Source of the DNA: Heritagella_A intestinalis
GTDB taxonomy: Bacteria; Bacillota; Clostridia; Oscillospirales; Acutalibacteraceae
Assembly: GCA_904418995.1 (NCBI GenBank)
Contig: CAJFQF010000008.1
Location: 1 to 64,000 of the forward strand
DNA: 64,000 nucleotides
Direction of reading: 5' to 3'
Shown piece after piece: positions 49,324 to 59,175 of the stretch. The notes beneath the pieces were generated by a model that saw only the letters and a list, made by a program, of their open reading frames with translations, did no database searches and was not told the origin of the DNA. Every line of letters starts with the position of its first letter. Within the stretch, counting starts at the first letter, position 1. Both the position numbers and the translations under genes were made by a program.

Positions 49324-50626
49324 GGTCGTTACCTCCAATATTCATCTCGTTTCCTTTGGGAAAAATTACGGAAAGGACTGCGCGCTGCGGCAGCAGATGC
49401 TCTTCCAGGCACCGCTGCACATCTTCCAGAGAGACCTCTGCCACCTGGTCGATATACCGGAACAGCTCTTCTCCCCGGAAGGTCGCAGAAGTCATGGCGT
49501 TGGCAATGGCTTCCGCGCTGTTCAGGGCCATAATATTCCGGCCATACACTGCCTTGCGGGCCCGGGAAAAAGCCTGCGGATCAATTCCTTCCCTGCGCAG
49601 ACGTTCGGCTTCTTCGCAAATCATTTTGGATACTTCTTTTGGATCCTTGGATTCGCCGGAAAAAAGAATGGCGCTGTATCCAGTCCCGGTAAAATGGTCA
49701 TATCCAAAGGAGGACTCGTTGATAAGGCCTTTGTCCAGCAGCCGGCGGAACAACGGGGAAGCATCTGATGCCAGCAATTCCAGCAGAATATCCACTTCTG
49801 CATCTTTCTGTTCCGCAAATACACCGGGTATCTCTTTGAATCCCAGTTGGAAAATGGGGAAAGAAACCGCCATCTCTTCCTCAATATAGGGCTGCACGAT
49901 ATCTTCTGGTTCCGGCAGGAAGGCCCGTTCCACTTTGACCATCTCACAGGGCTTGAGCATCCGATCCGCTACCCCTAAGACTTTTTCTGTCTCCACGTTG
50001 CCAGCCAAGCAAAGCACCATATTGTGCAGGTTATAAAAGGTATGATAGCAGCGATACAGCATTTCCGGCGTAATCTGGGCGATACTCTCTACGGTCCCTG
50101 CAATGTCGGTCTTTACCGGATGCACGTGATACATGGCCCGGAGCAGGTTAAACAGCACCCGCCAGGAAGGGTCGTCCTCATACATCCGAATTTCCTGGCC
50201 GATGATGCCCTGTTCCTTCTGAATGGTCTGCTCGGTAAAATACGGATTCTGCACAAAATCCAGGAGAATCTCCAGGGAATCATATAGATTCTTTGTGCAG
50301 GAGAACAGATAACAGGTCATATCAAAGGAGGTGTATGCATTGGCCGAAGCGCCGGTTTTAGCATACCGGGCAAATGCATCGCAATCCTCGTTTTCAAAAA
50401 GCTTATGCTCTAAAAAATGCGCAATTCCCGCAGGCACTTCGCTGTCAGCATCCTCATCCGAGCGGCGGAACCGGGTATCAATCGAGCCGTACTTGGTTCC
50501 GAAAATGGCAACGGCCGAATGGCTGCCCGGTTTTGGATAAACCATAATCCGCAGGCCGGAGGGGTGCTGGATTACGTCATAAGTGTCTTCAATCCGTTTA
50601 CTGGTGACACGGGTAATCTGCTCCAT
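49316..50626 (-). CDS. M16 family metallopeptidase, YfmH/YmfH type
   Basis: A 436-residue M16 (insulinase-like) protease. The inverted zinc motif HFLEH (about residues 71-75) is intact, with the third ligand glutamate about 75 residues on. It pairs with the non-catalytic M16 protein upstream, as in Bacillus ymfF-ymfH, where the pair has been linked to EF-P 5-aminopentanol modification. Four bases separate the two genes. It overlaps the lgt start by 8 nt. The native substrate is not known. Confidence 0.88.
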   Translation of the reverse strand: MEQITRVTSKRIEDTYDVIQHPSGLRIMVYPKPGSHSAVAIFGTKYGSIDTRFRRSDEDADSEVPAGIAHFLEHKLFENEDCDAFARYAKTGASANAYTSFDMTCYLFSCTKNLYDSLEILLDFVQNPYFTEQTIQKEQGIIGQEIRMYEDDPSWRVLFNLLRAMYHVHPVKTDIAGTVESIAQITPEMLYRCYHTFYNLHNMVLCLAGNVETEKVLGVADRMLKPCEMVKVERAFLPEPEDIVQPYIEEEMAVSFPIFQLGFKEIPGVFAEQKDAEVDILLELLASDASPLFRRLLDKGLINESSFGYDHFTGTGYSAILFSGESKDPKEVSKMICEEAERLRREGIDPQAFSRARKAVYGRNIMALNSAEAIANAMTSATFRGEELFRYIDQVAEVSLEDVQRCLEEHLLPQRAVLSVIFPKGNEMNIGGNDHD

Positions 50627-50630
50627 GGCC

Positions 50631-51914
50631 TTATTCCTCCAATCCTTTCATCACATAGACCGCGTCCAGGACACAGGCCTTGGCAGCTTCCTGCACCTCT
50701 TCCGCTGTGACCCCTTCGATTTGCCGGGCAAATTCTTCCGGCGTTAGGATTTGTGGACGGAAGGTTTGGGTCAGATACCAGTTCTCCGTACTTCCCAGAT
50801 AGTCCTCTACCGTGCGCATCCCGTTGGCCACGCTCATTTTAGCTGAATCCAGTTCCTCCTGGGTAATATGGCCCTGCCGGATCTCTTCCAACTGTCTCAG
50901 AATTTCCTCCCGGGCCTTTTCCAGATTTTTGCCCTCTACACCGCTTTCAATCAGCAGGATTCCTTTTCCAATATTATACTGGGCGGAACAATAATAGCAA
51001 AGGCTCAGCTTTTCCCGGACATTCTGAAACAGCTTGGAATGGGGCGTCCCGCCCAAAACGGCCGACATCAGCTTTAGAGCCGGGGTCTTTTCCCCAGCAG
51101 GAAGTCCGCTTCGGAATCCCAGGATCATCTTGCATTGCTGCACGTCCATGGATTCGGTCTTTTCCCGCACGGTTCCCGAGGCAGGATACACCTCACTGCG
51201 GCAGGAAAGTGGCTGGCGGTTCTGAGGAAGCCGCTGCCGAGCCGTTTCCAAGACTGGCTCTGGAGAGCAATCCCCCAAAACCATAATCTCTATCACGGCC
51301 TTTTTCAGAACCTCCTGCCAAGCGGCCGTCACATCTTCCCGGGTCAACTGCTGCACTCCTTCCATGGTACCGCAGCGACTGAGAGCGGCCGGTTCCCCTT
51401 CCAAAAGAAGCTCCGTTGCCCGACGGCGGGCATACTGCATTTTGTCATTGAGCTCGGATTCCAGCAATTCCAGGGTCTGACGCTGCTCCTGTAAGAAATC
51501 CTCTTCCGGAAGAAGACCGTTTTCGTCCAAAACCGGTTCAAAAAGGGAAGCGCACAAAAGCCCTGTCAGCTCGGCGGAAATTTTCTCCCCTTCCAAGGCA
51601 TAACGGTCCGCAATGCCCACAGCCGTAAGGGACAACACCTGAATATCCCCCTGTTTATGTACGCTTCCAGTAAGAGAAGCGCCGTACAGCTCCGACAGCC
51701 GCTGCCCGAGACGGGTATAGTCGGGATAGGCCCGATTGGCCCGAGCTAGCATCGCCGGAAGAAGGGCATTGGCCGCCGCTGTCTGGCGATCCAGGGGAAC
51801 CATCATATTCACAGAAATCCGCTGGGTCTTAAAGCGTTCATCCCGGATACTCCGGAAATGGACCCCTTCCCCCAGGGTACACTCATAAAAATGGCCGGTC
51901 GTATTTGTTCCCAT
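50631..51914 (-). CDS. M16 family protein without zinc motif, YfmF/YmfF type
   Basis: A 427-residue M16 homologue that lacks HxxEH, as expected for the non-catalytic half of a heterodimeric M16 peptidase. Start MGTNTTGHFYECTLGEGVHFRSIRDERFKTQ; later the M16_C-type region FRSGLPAGEKTPALKLMSAVLGGTPHSKLFQNVREK (beginning about residue 270). It leads the nine-gene run toward recN. Its partner follows after 4 bp. Confidence 0.85.
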   Translation of the reverse strand: MGTNTTGHFYECTLGEGVHFRSIRDERFKTQRISVNMMVPLDRQTAAANALLPAMLARANRAYPDYTRLGQRLSELYGASLTGSVHKQGDIQVLSLTAVGIADRYALEGEKISAELTGLLCASLFEPVLDENGLLPEEDFLQEQRQTLELLESELNDKMQYARRRATELLLEGEPAALSRCGTMEGVQQLTREDVTAAWQEVLKKAVIEIMVLGDCSPEPVLETARQRLPQNRQPLSCRSEVYPASGTVREKTESMDVQQCKMILGFRSGLPAGEKTPALKLMSAVLGGTPHSKLFQNVREKLSLCYYCSAQYNIGKGILLIESGVEGKNLEKAREEILRQLEEIRQGHITQEELDSAKMSVANGMRTVEDYLGSTENWYLTQTFRPQILTPEEFARQIEGVTAEEVQEAAKACVLDAVYVMKGLEE

Positions 51915-52023
51915 AGAACAACCTCTTTTCTTTGGGTTTCAGAGGGCATCCTGCAATTCTATGCATCCCGCCCTTTGCAAACCTCTCCGGCAGGCCGGCA
52001 GAGGCTTGTATCCGTTTAGCTTC

Positions 52024-52052
52024 ATTATAAAGCATTATGGAAAGGAAATCCA
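52024..52052 (-). promoter_or_regulatory. probable promoter of the yfmF-recN run
   Basis: Minus-strand -35 TGGATT (52047-52052), 17-bp spacer, -10 TATAAT (52024-52029), about 110 bp before the yfmF ATG. Confidence 0.5.
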
Positions 52053-52225
52053 CCAAAATATAAAAAGTTTACAAGGGATTCCTTCGGTGAATTCAATAAA
52101 ACCCCTTCTTTTCCTTTTCTGAACGGGAAACCGTCCTCTCTTTGGACAGCGCCAATTCAAGGAGAATCCCGTCCAATAGTATACCACATATGCATCCATT
52201 ATGAAAGAAATACCGACGGCTTCCG

Positions 52226-52256
52226 CGAAAAAAAGCCGGCCCATTAGGGCCGGCTG
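52226..52256 (-). terminator. terminator of uvrBA
   Basis: AGCCGGCCC / GGGCCGGCT stem (52234-52255) with a TAAT loop and a seven-T run on the minus strand, 8 bp after the uvrA stop. Confidence 0.92.
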
Positions 52257-52262
52257 CTGTCA

Positions 52263-55091
52263 TCAAGGCTTTTCCAAAAGAGGTTTGAGATACTGCCCGG
52301 TATAGGAGCCCTCCACTTGGGCCACCTGTTCCGGTGTGCCGCAGGCGATGATTTCTCCACCCCGGTCTCCGCCTTCCGGGCCCAGATCAATAATATAATC
52401 GGCAGTTTTAATCATATCCAGATTGTGCTCAATGACCAACACGGTATTCCCCGCATCCACCAGCTTTTGCAGCACCATAATGAGCCGGTGTACGTCTGCA
52501 ATATGCAAACCCGTAGTAGGCTCATCCAAAATATAGATGGTGCGGCCGGTGGCCCGTTTGCTAAGTTCGGTAGCCAGCTTTACCCGCTGGGCTTCACCAC
52601 CGGAAAGAGTCGTGGCCGGCTGGCCGATCTTAATATATCCCAGCCCCACATCCAGAAGGGTTTGGAGCTTCCTGGCGATTTTAGGCACGCTGGAGAAGAA
52701 GGCCACTCCTTCCTCTACGGTCATTTCCAACACATCATAGATATTCTTTCCTTTATAGCGGATCTCCAAAGTCTCCCGGTTATACCGTTTGCCCTTACAC
52801 ACATCGCAGGGAACGTAAACATCGGGCAAAAAGTGCATCTCGATTTTCAGAATGCCGTCTCCCTGGCAGGCCTCGCACCGGCCGCCCTTCACATTAAAGG
52901 AAAACCGCCCGGAGGTAAATCCCCGGAGCTTGGCGTCCTGCGTGCTGGCAAACAGCTCCCGAATATCCGTAAAGACCCCGGTATAGGTGGCCGGATTGGA
53001 GCGGGGCGTCCGTCCGATGGGAGCCTGATTGATTTGGATGACTTTGTCCAAGTTTTCCAATCCCTTGATCGCCTTATGAGCGCCAGCTCGGCCTTTGGCT
53101 CCATTGAGCTCCACCGCCAAATGCTTATACAAAATTTCGTTAATCAGAGAAGATTTCCCTGAACCGGAAACTCCGGTGACGCAAACGAATTTTCCCAGAG
53201 GAATGTCCACGTTGATATTCTTCAGGTTGTTCTGGGAAGCACCGACAATCTTCAGCTTTTTGCCGTTGCCTTTCCGGCGCTGAGGTGGCAGTTCAATCTT
53301 CTTTTTCCCGCTGAGATACTGGCCGGTGATGGAATCCTCACAATCCAGGATGCCCTCCACAGGGCCGTTATACACCACTTCGCCCCCGTGGATACCCGCT
53401 CCCGGGCCAATATCCACAATGTGATCTGCCGCCCGCATGGTGTCTTCATCGTGCTCTACCACCAGCACCGTATTACCCAAATCCCGTAAGTGCTTCAGGG
53501 TAGCCAGGAGTTTATCATTGTCCCGCTGGTGCAGGCCGATACTGGGCTCGTCCAGGATATACAATACGCCCATCAAGGAAGAGCCGATCTGTGTGGCCAG
53601 CCGGATGCGCTGGCTTTCACCGCCGGACAAGGTTCCCGAGGACCGGGACAGGGTCAGATATTCCAGACCCACACTCTGCAAAAATCCCAATCGAGAACGA
53701 ATTTCCTTTAAAATCGAGGCGGCAATCATGGAGTCCCGCTCCGAAAGCTGTAAATTTTCGATAAAGGAAAGGGCGTCTGTAATAGACAAGTCGCAGAGCT
53801 GGGCAATATTCAGCCCTCCTACTGTCACTGCCAGACTCACCGGAGAAAGCCGCTTCCCACCACAGGCCTCGCAGGGTACAGCGCTCATATAAGCCTCAAT
53901 CTCTTCCTTAATCCAGTTGCTCTGGGTATCCCGGAATCGGCGCTCTAAATTATTGATAATGCCTTCAAAAGCTACCTGGTAGGTGCCTCTGCCGTATTCA
54001 TTTTCCCGGGAAACTTCGATCTTCTCCCCCTTACTGCCGTAGAGCAGGATGTCCACGATTTCCGGAGGCAGCTCACCAATGGGGGTGTCCAGGGAGAAGT
54101 GGTAGTGCTTTGCCAATGCCTTCATATACATAGCCGCAATAGTACTGCCCTCCATAGCCCAGCCGCTGGCCTTTAATCCCCCTTTGTTGATAGAAAGCCG
54201 TTTATCCGGAATAATCAATTCTGGGTCGATTTTCATAAACACCCCCAAGCCCGTGCATTTGGGACAGGCGCCAAAGGGATTGTTAAAGGAGAACATCCGG
54301 GGTGTCAGTTCCTCCACGCTGATGCCATGATCCGGGCAGGCGTAGTTCTGGGAAAAAGTGATGTCTTCCCCGTCTACGATACTGACTACAATCAACCCGC
54401 CGGCCAGGGAAGAAGCGGTTTCCAGAGAATCCGCCAGACGGGAGCGGATGTCCGGACGAATGACCAGCCGGTCTACCACAATTTCAATGGTGTGTTTCTT
54501 GTTCTTCTCTAACTTAATCTTTTCCGAAAGATCGTACAAAATGCCGTCAATGCGCACTCGAACATAGCTGGCCTTCCGGGCCGCTTCCAGCTCCTTGACG
54601 TGTTCGCCCTTTCTTTCCCGGACAATAGGGGCCAGAATCTGGATACGGGTTTTTTCCGGCAAAGCCAGCACCTGGTCTACAATCTGATCAATGGTCTGTT
54701 GGCGAATTTCCCTGCCGCACACCGGGCAGTGGGGAATCCCCACCCGGGCATAGAGCAGCCGCAGATAATCGTAAATCTCCGTCACTGTACCTACTGTGGA
54801 GCGGGGATTCTTGGAGGTGGTTTTCTGGTCAATGGAGATAGCCGGGGAAAGGCCCTCAATATAGTCTACATCCGGCTTTTCCATTTGGCCTAAAAACTGA
54901 CGGGCATAAGAGGACAAGGACTCCACATAGCGCCGCTGGCCTTCTGCGTAAATGGTGTCAAAGGCCAGGGAGGATTTCCCCGAACCGGAAAGGCCCGTAA
55001 GAACCACCAATTTATCCCGGGGAATGGACAAACTGATGTTTTTCAGGTTGTGTTCCCTGGCCCCTTTAATCTTCAAAAACTTGGTATCCAT
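52263..55091 (-). CDS. uvrA: excinuclease ABC subunit UvrA
   Basis: A 942-residue nucleotide excision repair ATPase of normal length. Two ABC modules: Walker A GLSGSGKSSLAFDTI (about 31-45) with signature SGTLSGGESQRIRLA (about 487), and GVSGSGKSSLINEIL (about 642) with TTLSGGEAQRVKLA (about 830). Zinc-binding cysteines occur in CPVCG, CPKC, CEACGG and CEACQGDG/CDVCKGK. It finds lesions and loads UvrB. It follows uvrB by 21 bp with CAGGAGG before the ATG. Confidence 0.97.
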   Translation of the reverse strand: MDTKFLKIKGAREHNLKNISLSIPRDKLVVLTGLSGSGKSSLAFDTIYAEGQRRYVESLSSYARQFLGQMEKPDVDYIEGLSPAISIDQKTTSKNPRSTVGTVTEIYDYLRLLYARVGIPHCPVCGREIRQQTIDQIVDQVLALPEKTRIQILAPIVRERKGEHVKELEAARKASYVRVRIDGILYDLSEKIKLEKNKKHTIEIVVDRLVIRPDIRSRLADSLETASSLAGGLIVVSIVDGEDITFSQNYACPDHGISVEELTPRMFSFNNPFGACPKCTGLGVFMKIDPELIIPDKRLSINKGGLKASGWAMEGSTIAAMYMKALAKHYHFSLDTPIGELPPEIVDILLYGSKGEKIEVSRENEYGRGTYQVAFEGIINNLERRFRDTQSNWIKEEIEAYMSAVPCEACGGKRLSPVSLAVTVGGLNIAQLCDLSITDALSFIENLQLSERDSMIAASILKEIRSRLGFLQSVGLEYLTLSRSSGTLSGGESQRIRLATQIGSSLMGVLYILDEPSIGLHQRDNDKLLATLKHLRDLGNTVLVVEHDEDTMRAADHIVDIGPGAGIHGGEVVYNGPVEGILDCEDSITGQYLSGKKKIELPPQRRKGNGKKLKIVGASQNNLKNINVDIPLGKFVCVTGVSGSGKSSLINEILYKHLAVELNGAKGRAGAHKAIKGLENLDKVIQINQAPIGRTPRSNPATYTGVFTDIRELFASTQDAKLRGFTSGRFSFNVKGGRCEACQGDGILKIEMHFLPDVYVPCDVCKGKRYNRETLEIRYKGKNIYDVLEMTVEEGVAFFSSVPKIARKLQTLLDVGLGYIKIGQPATTLSGGEAQRVKLATELSKRATGRTIYILDEPTTGLHIADVHRLIMVLQKLVDAGNTVLVIEHNLDMIKTADYIIDLGPEGGDRGGEIIACGTPEQVAQVEGSYTGQYLKPLLEKP

Positions 55092-55112
55092 AAATTCCTC
55101 CTGGCGACAGGT

Positions 55113-57092
55113 TTATTTTCCATCCTGCAATTCCCGAATCCGATCTCGCAGATACGCAGCGTGCTCGAATTCCAACAGCTTAGCGGCAGCCTTCATTTCC
55201 TTGGTGAGTTTCTCGATCTCCTGCCGGCGTTCAATGGGAGACAGCCTGCGCTTCTTCTTTTTGCTCTTTTCTTCCTTATGGGTAGAGATTTCCAAAACCT
55301 CCGCCACTTTTTTCGTGATGGTCTTTGGCACAATGCCGTGCTCTTCATTATAGCGCATCTGGATTTCCCGACGGCGCTGGGTCTCCCGGATAGCATTTTC
55401 CATAGAGGGCGTCACCGAATCGGCGTACATAATCACTTGCCCCTCGGCATTCCGGGCGGCGCGTCCAATGGTTTGGATGAGTGAGCGCTCACTGCGCAGA
55501 AATCCTTCCTTGTCCGCGTCCAGAATCGCCACCAGGGAGACTTCCGGAATGTCCAGACCTTCCCGCAGCAGGTTGATGCCGATAAGCACATCGAATTCTC
55601 CCAAACGCAAATCCCGGATAATTTCCATGCGCTCTACCGTGTCCACATCGTGATGCATATACCGGACCCGGATGCCCATATTCTCCAAAAAGTCCGTCAA
55701 ATCCTCCGCCATTTTCTTGGTGAGGGTGGTCACCAGCACCCGCTGCCCTTTGACTGTGCGCAGGTTGATTTCCGAAATCAGGTCATCGATTTGGCCTTCT
55801 GTAGGCTTTACGATGATTTCCGGATCCAGCAGGCCTGTGGGTCGGATGACTTGCTCTACTACCTGGGCGGACTTCTCCTGTTCAAAATCCCCTGGGGTGG
55901 CGCTGACGAAAATCACCTGGTTAATATGGCTGTAAAATTCGTCAAAGTTCAGAGGACGATTATCGTAAGCGGAGGGAAGCCGGAACCCGTACTCCACCAG
56001 GGCTTCCTTCCGGGCGCGGTCTCCAGCATACATAGAGCGCACCTGGGGCAGGGTCACATGGGATTCGTCCACCATAAGCAGGAAGTCTTTGGGGAAGTAG
56101 TCAATGAGGGTAAAAGGGGCGCTGCCGGGAGCCCGACCAGACATAACCCGGGAGTAGTTCTCAATGCCCTTGCAGAATCCGATCTCCGTGAGCATCTCCA
56201 TATCATACTGGGTGCGCTGCTCAATGCGCTGGGCTTCGATAAGCTTCCCATGGTCCTTGAAGTATTTTACCCGCTCTATCATTTCCTCTTCAATTTCCTT
56301 GACAGCCCGGAGCATCTTCTCCCGGGGAACAATATAGTGGGAAGCGGGATAAATCGCCACATGCTTTAATTCTGCCTTAAACTCACCGGTCAGAGGATTG
56401 ATTTCCGTAATCCGATCGATCTCATCCCCGAAAAACTCTACCCGGATAACAGTATCGTCAGACTGAGCGGGAAAAATCTCCACCACGTCTCCCCGAACCC
56501 GGAATTTGTTTCGGGTAAAGTTGATGTCGTTGCGCTCATACTGGAGCTCCACCAGCTTACGGAGCAAATCATCCCGGTTTTTCTCCATGCCCGGGCGCAG
56601 GGAGATCACCATGGTCCGATAGTCGATAGGGTCACCCAAGCTATAAATACAGGACACACTGGCCACAATAATCACATCCCGGCGCTCAGAAAGGGCCGAA
56701 GTTGCCGAGTGGCGCAGCTTATCGATTTCATCGTTGATAGCGGAGTCCTTTTCGATATAGGTATCTGTAGTGGCGATATAGGCTTCCGGCTGATAGTAAT
56801 CATAGTAGGAGACAAAGTATTCCACTGCATTTTCTGGGAAGAACTCCCGGAACTCGCTGCAAAGCTGGGCCGCCAGGGTTTTATTGTGGGCCAACACCAG
56901 GGTCGGACGATTGACCTGAGCAATGATATTGGCCATGGTGAAGGTTTTTCCGGAACCGGTGACGCCCAGGAGGGTCTGCTCTTTATCCCCACGCTGTAAT
57001 CCTTCCACCAGTTTGGCAATGGCCTGGGGCTGGTCTCCGGTCGGCTGATACGAAGACACCAGTTTAAATTTTTGTGTGTTCTGTTCCTCCAT
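55113..57092 (-). CDS. uvrB: excinuclease ABC subunit UvrB
   Basis: A 659-residue helicase-like repair protein. Walker A GVTGSGKTFTMAN (about 43-55), the damage-probing beta-hairpin region YFVSYYDYYQPEAYI (about 91-105), DESH (about 338), SF2 motif VI QTIGRAARN (about 540) and the C-terminal UVR domain that binds UvrC (last 35 residues). ATG 57092 has AAGGAGG 7 nt upstream; the ATG at 57098 is too close. It leads the uvrB-uvrA operon behind an SOS box. Confidence 0.97.
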   Translation of the reverse strand: MEEQNTQKFKLVSSYQPTGDQPQAIAKLVEGLQRGDKEQTLLGVTGSGKTFTMANIIAQVNRPTLVLAHNKTLAAQLCSEFREFFPENAVEYFVSYYDYYQPEAYIATTDTYIEKDSAINDEIDKLRHSATSALSERRDVIIVASVSCIYSLGDPIDYRTMVISLRPGMEKNRDDLLRKLVELQYERNDINFTRNKFRVRGDVVEIFPAQSDDTVIRVEFFGDEIDRITEINPLTGEFKAELKHVAIYPASHYIVPREKMLRAVKEIEEEMIERVKYFKDHGKLIEAQRIEQRTQYDMEMLTEIGFCKGIENYSRVMSGRAPGSAPFTLIDYFPKDFLLMVDESHVTLPQVRSMYAGDRARKEALVEYGFRLPSAYDNRPLNFDEFYSHINQVIFVSATPGDFEQEKSAQVVEQVIRPTGLLDPEIIVKPTEGQIDDLISEINLRTVKGQRVLVTTLTKKMAEDLTDFLENMGIRVRYMHHDVDTVERMEIIRDLRLGEFDVLIGINLLREGLDIPEVSLVAILDADKEGFLRSERSLIQTIGRAARNAEGQVIMYADSVTPSMENAIRETQRRREIQMRYNEEHGIVPKTITKKVAEVLEISTHKEEKSKKKKRRLSPIERRQEIEKLTKEMKAAAKLLEFEHAAYLRDRIRELQDGK

Positions 57093-57145
57093 AAGCATGC
57101 CTCCTTTTTCTATTCCCTATTTTCTTCGGCCTTTTCAGCTAACAA

Positions 57146-57157
57146 GAACAAGCGTTC
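57146..57157 (-). promoter_or_regulatory. LexA (SOS) box of uvrBA
   Basis: GAACAAGCGTTC: the two palindromic halves GAAC and GTTC are spaced by four bases, as in the Gram-positive LexA consensus (CGAACnnnnGTTCG-like). It lies just downstream of the predicted transcription start, where LexA would block transcription. Confidence 0.8.
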
Positions 57158-57166
57158 GTTTTAAAT

Positions 57167-57195
57167 ATCTTACTCCTTCTATTCCGATTTGTCAA
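57167..57195 (-). promoter_or_regulatory. promoter of uvrBA
   Basis: Minus-strand -35 TTGACA (57190-57195), 17-bp spacer, -10 TAAGAT (57167-57172). Confidence 0.75.
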
Positions 57196-57418
57196 TGACT
57201 CCTTCTAAAATATAGGCTTCCCCCGGTTCTTCAAATTTTTGCGAAAAAGAAAAACCTATTTATTGCAAAACCCGATAAAAAGATTGCATAGAGCCTGCAT
57301 AGCCGGGGCGACTCGGTTCATACTAAAGCATGTGCAGAAAACCGTTGGCGGTTCACTGCCAGGGCCGGAAACTGCACCATCTATCCGGTCATCTTTTTTG
57401 GAAAGGAGCGTATTGGCC

Positions 57419-57628
57419 ATGCTCGATATCATTGCTCTGATTCTGGTGATTATCGGCGGCATCAACTGGGGTTCTATCGGTATTTTCCAGTTTGATATTG
57501 TCGCCTGGATATTTGGCGGCCAGGCCGCCATTGTCAGCCGGATCATCTACACACTGGTAGGCATTGCGGCGCTGTGGTGTATCTCACTGCTGTTCCGGGA
57601 CAACCGGTTTACGGATTCCTCAGACTAA
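57419..57628 (+). CDS. DUF378 small membrane protein
   Basis: A 69-residue protein with two hydrophobic segments (about 3-20 and 32-60) and the typical DUF378 start MLDIIALILVIIGGINWGSIG. The family has no known role. AAAGGAG (57402-57408) sets the ATG at 57419. It is the only plus-strand gene in a long minus-strand stretch, lying between divergent uvrB and convergent ackA. Confidence 0.85.
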   Translation: MLDIIALILVIIGGINWGSIGIFQFDIVAWIFGGQAAIVSRIIYTLVGIAALWCISLLFRDNRFTDSSD

Positions 57629-57709
57629 CAGCAGAAAGGCGGTGGAGTTGATTCCACCGCCTTTTGTTATGTTTGCTATGCCGGATATTCTCCGATTATT
57701 TTTCTGGAC

Positions 57710-58924
57710 TTACTTCTGCAAGCGGGAAACGATATCCCGGGTATCCCGGGCAATCACCAACTCTTCGTTGGTGGGGATCACATACACCTTCACCTTGGAG
57801 TCCGGCGTGGAGATTTCCCCTTCGCGTCCGCCGACCATTTCCTGATTCAGGGCCTCATCAACTTCCAGGCCCAAATAGGTCATGTTATTGCAGATGTTAT
57901 GGCGATGAGTAGACTGGTTTTCACCCAGACCCGCCGTAAACACAATGGCATCACAGCCATCCATAGCAGCCACATAGCCGCCAATGAATTTCTTAATCTC
58001 ATAGACCAGCATCTTGTGTGCCAGGATTGCGCGCTCATTCCCCGCTTTTTCCGCGGCTGTCACATCACGGTCATCGCTGGAAACGCCGGAGATTCCCAGC
58101 AGGCCGGACTTCTTGTTCAAGAGCTCGCTCATTTCCTGGGGCGTCATATTTTCTTTCTCGGCAATAAAGGTCACCACAGAAGGATCCAGAGCGCCGGAGC
58201 GGGTGCCCATCATGAAACCATCCAGAGGGGTGAGGCCCATGCTAGTATCCAGCACCTTGCCGTCCTTAATGGCGGTAATGGAAGAGCCGTTGCCCAAATG
58301 GCAGGTGATCAGCTTCAGATCTTCCAGGGGGCGGCCCATCAATTCGGCGCAGCGATGGCTGACATACCGATGGGAAGTGCCGTGGAAACCATAGCGGCGA
58401 ACATGATACTTTTCATAGTATTCATAGGGGATGGCGAACATATAGGCCTCGGGGGGCATGGTGGAGTGGAAAGCGGTGTCGAATACCACTACTTCCGGCA
58501 CGTTCTCTCCAAACACCGCCTGGCAAGCCCGGATGCCCTGTACGTGAGCGCCGTTGTGCAGCGGGGCCAGGGGAATCAGGCTCTCGATGCCTTCAATGAC
58601 CTTTTCATCTACCAACACGGACTCACTGAACAATGCGCCGCCCTGCACAATGCGGTGACCGATAGCGGAAACCTCGTCCAGGCTTTCCAGCACGCCCACC
58701 TCGCTGTCGGTAAGGGCTTCGCGCACCTGCTGGAAGGCAGCTGTGTGATCCTTCATGGGGACTTCCATCTTCTTGGAACGACCGTCCGCCGTCTTGTGGC
58801 TAAAAATGCCCATTTCCAGGCCGATGCGCTCACAGTTTCCCTTACACAGCATCTGCTCGTTTTCCATATCAATGAGCTGATATTTGAGCGAAGAGCTGCC
58901 CGCGTTGATTACCAGAATCTTCAT
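57710..58924 (-). CDS. ackA: acetate kinase
   Basis: A 404-residue ASKHA-family kinase of usual length. It shows the N-terminal phosphate site VINAGSSSLKYQLID (about 4-18), the FDTAFHSTMP motif (about 148-157), the catalytic arginine/histidine region YGFHGTSHRYV (about 178-188) and the adenosine site VFTAGLGEN (about 329). It converts acetyl phosphate and ADP to acetate and ATP. pta is not adjacent. AGGAGG lies 10 nt before the ATG. The leader has a 9-bp hairpin (58959-58983). Confidence 0.96.
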   Translation of the reverse strand: MKILVINAGSSSLKYQLIDMENEQMLCKGNCERIGLEMGIFSHKTADGRSKKMEVPMKDHTAAFQQVREALTDSEVGVLESLDEVSAIGHRIVQGGALFSESVLVDEKVIEGIESLIPLAPLHNGAHVQGIRACQAVFGENVPEVVVFDTAFHSTMPPEAYMFAIPYEYYEKYHVRRYGFHGTSHRYVSHRCAELMGRPLEDLKLITCHLGNGSSITAIKDGKVLDTSMGLTPLDGFMMGTRSGALDPSVVTFIAEKENMTPQEMSELLNKKSGLLGISGVSSDDRDVTAAEKAGNERAILAHKMLVYEIKKFIGGYVAAMDGCDAIVFTAGLGENQSTHRHNICNNMTYLGLEVDEALNQEMVGGREGEISTPDSKVKVYVIPTNEELVIARDTRDIVSRLQK

Positions 58925-58958
58925 TTGCTTTTATCCTCCTGCTGACAAACATTCTTCC

Positions 58959-58983
58959 GGAAACCGCTGCAAAAGCGGCTTCC
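58959..58983 (-). other. hairpin in the ackA leader
   Basis: Minus-strand GGAAGCCGC pairs with GCGGTTTCC (one wobble) around a 7-base loop, upstream of the ackA ribosome site. No T run follows. Confidence 0.45.
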
Positions 58984-59101
58984 ACTACCCTACTTTCCCA
59001 CATATAAGCACGAAAAATATCGCCCGTTTTAAAATAAAACAAACGGACACCGGGAAAAGTTTTCATAAAACAGAAAAAGCCAGCACTCCCCGGAACCGGT
59101 C

Positions 59102-59130
59102 TTGCAACACTGCGGGGACTGCTGTATATT
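59102..59130 (+). promoter_or_regulatory. promoter of tmcAL
   Basis: -35 TTGCAA (59102-59107), 17-bp spacer, TATATT (59125-59130); an overlapping TATAAT lies at 59130-59135. Confidence 0.5.
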
Positions 59131-59175
59131 ATAATAGTACAAAATACGACTGAATTCAAGGAGTTTGCGCGTAAA

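Larger units (their letters stand above)
51915..52262. other. intergenic region between uvrA and the yfmF operon
   Basis: A 348-bp gap. It holds the uvrA terminator (52226-52256), a minus-strand extended -10 TGGTATACT near 52177-52185, an inverted repeat TTGGAC (52142-52147)/GTCCAA (52171-52176), and the nearer promoter at 52024-52052. The small ORF reading across it on the minus strand has no family features. Confidence 0.5.
57093..57418. other. intergenic region between uvrB and the DUF378 gene
   Basis: A 326-bp gap. The left part has the uvrB ribosome site, LexA box and promoter (up to 57195). The right part (57196-57401) is the leader of the DUF378 gene; no structure or promoter in it is convincing. 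Confidence 0.5.

Noticed and set aside
48274..49533. 419-residue open frame on plus, opposite lgt
   Set aside because: Antisense to a well supported lgt; begins and ends without expression signals.
52035..52244. 69-residue minus-strand frame between uvrA and yfmF
   Set aside because: It runs through promoter and terminator sequence, has no ribosome site and no family resemblance.
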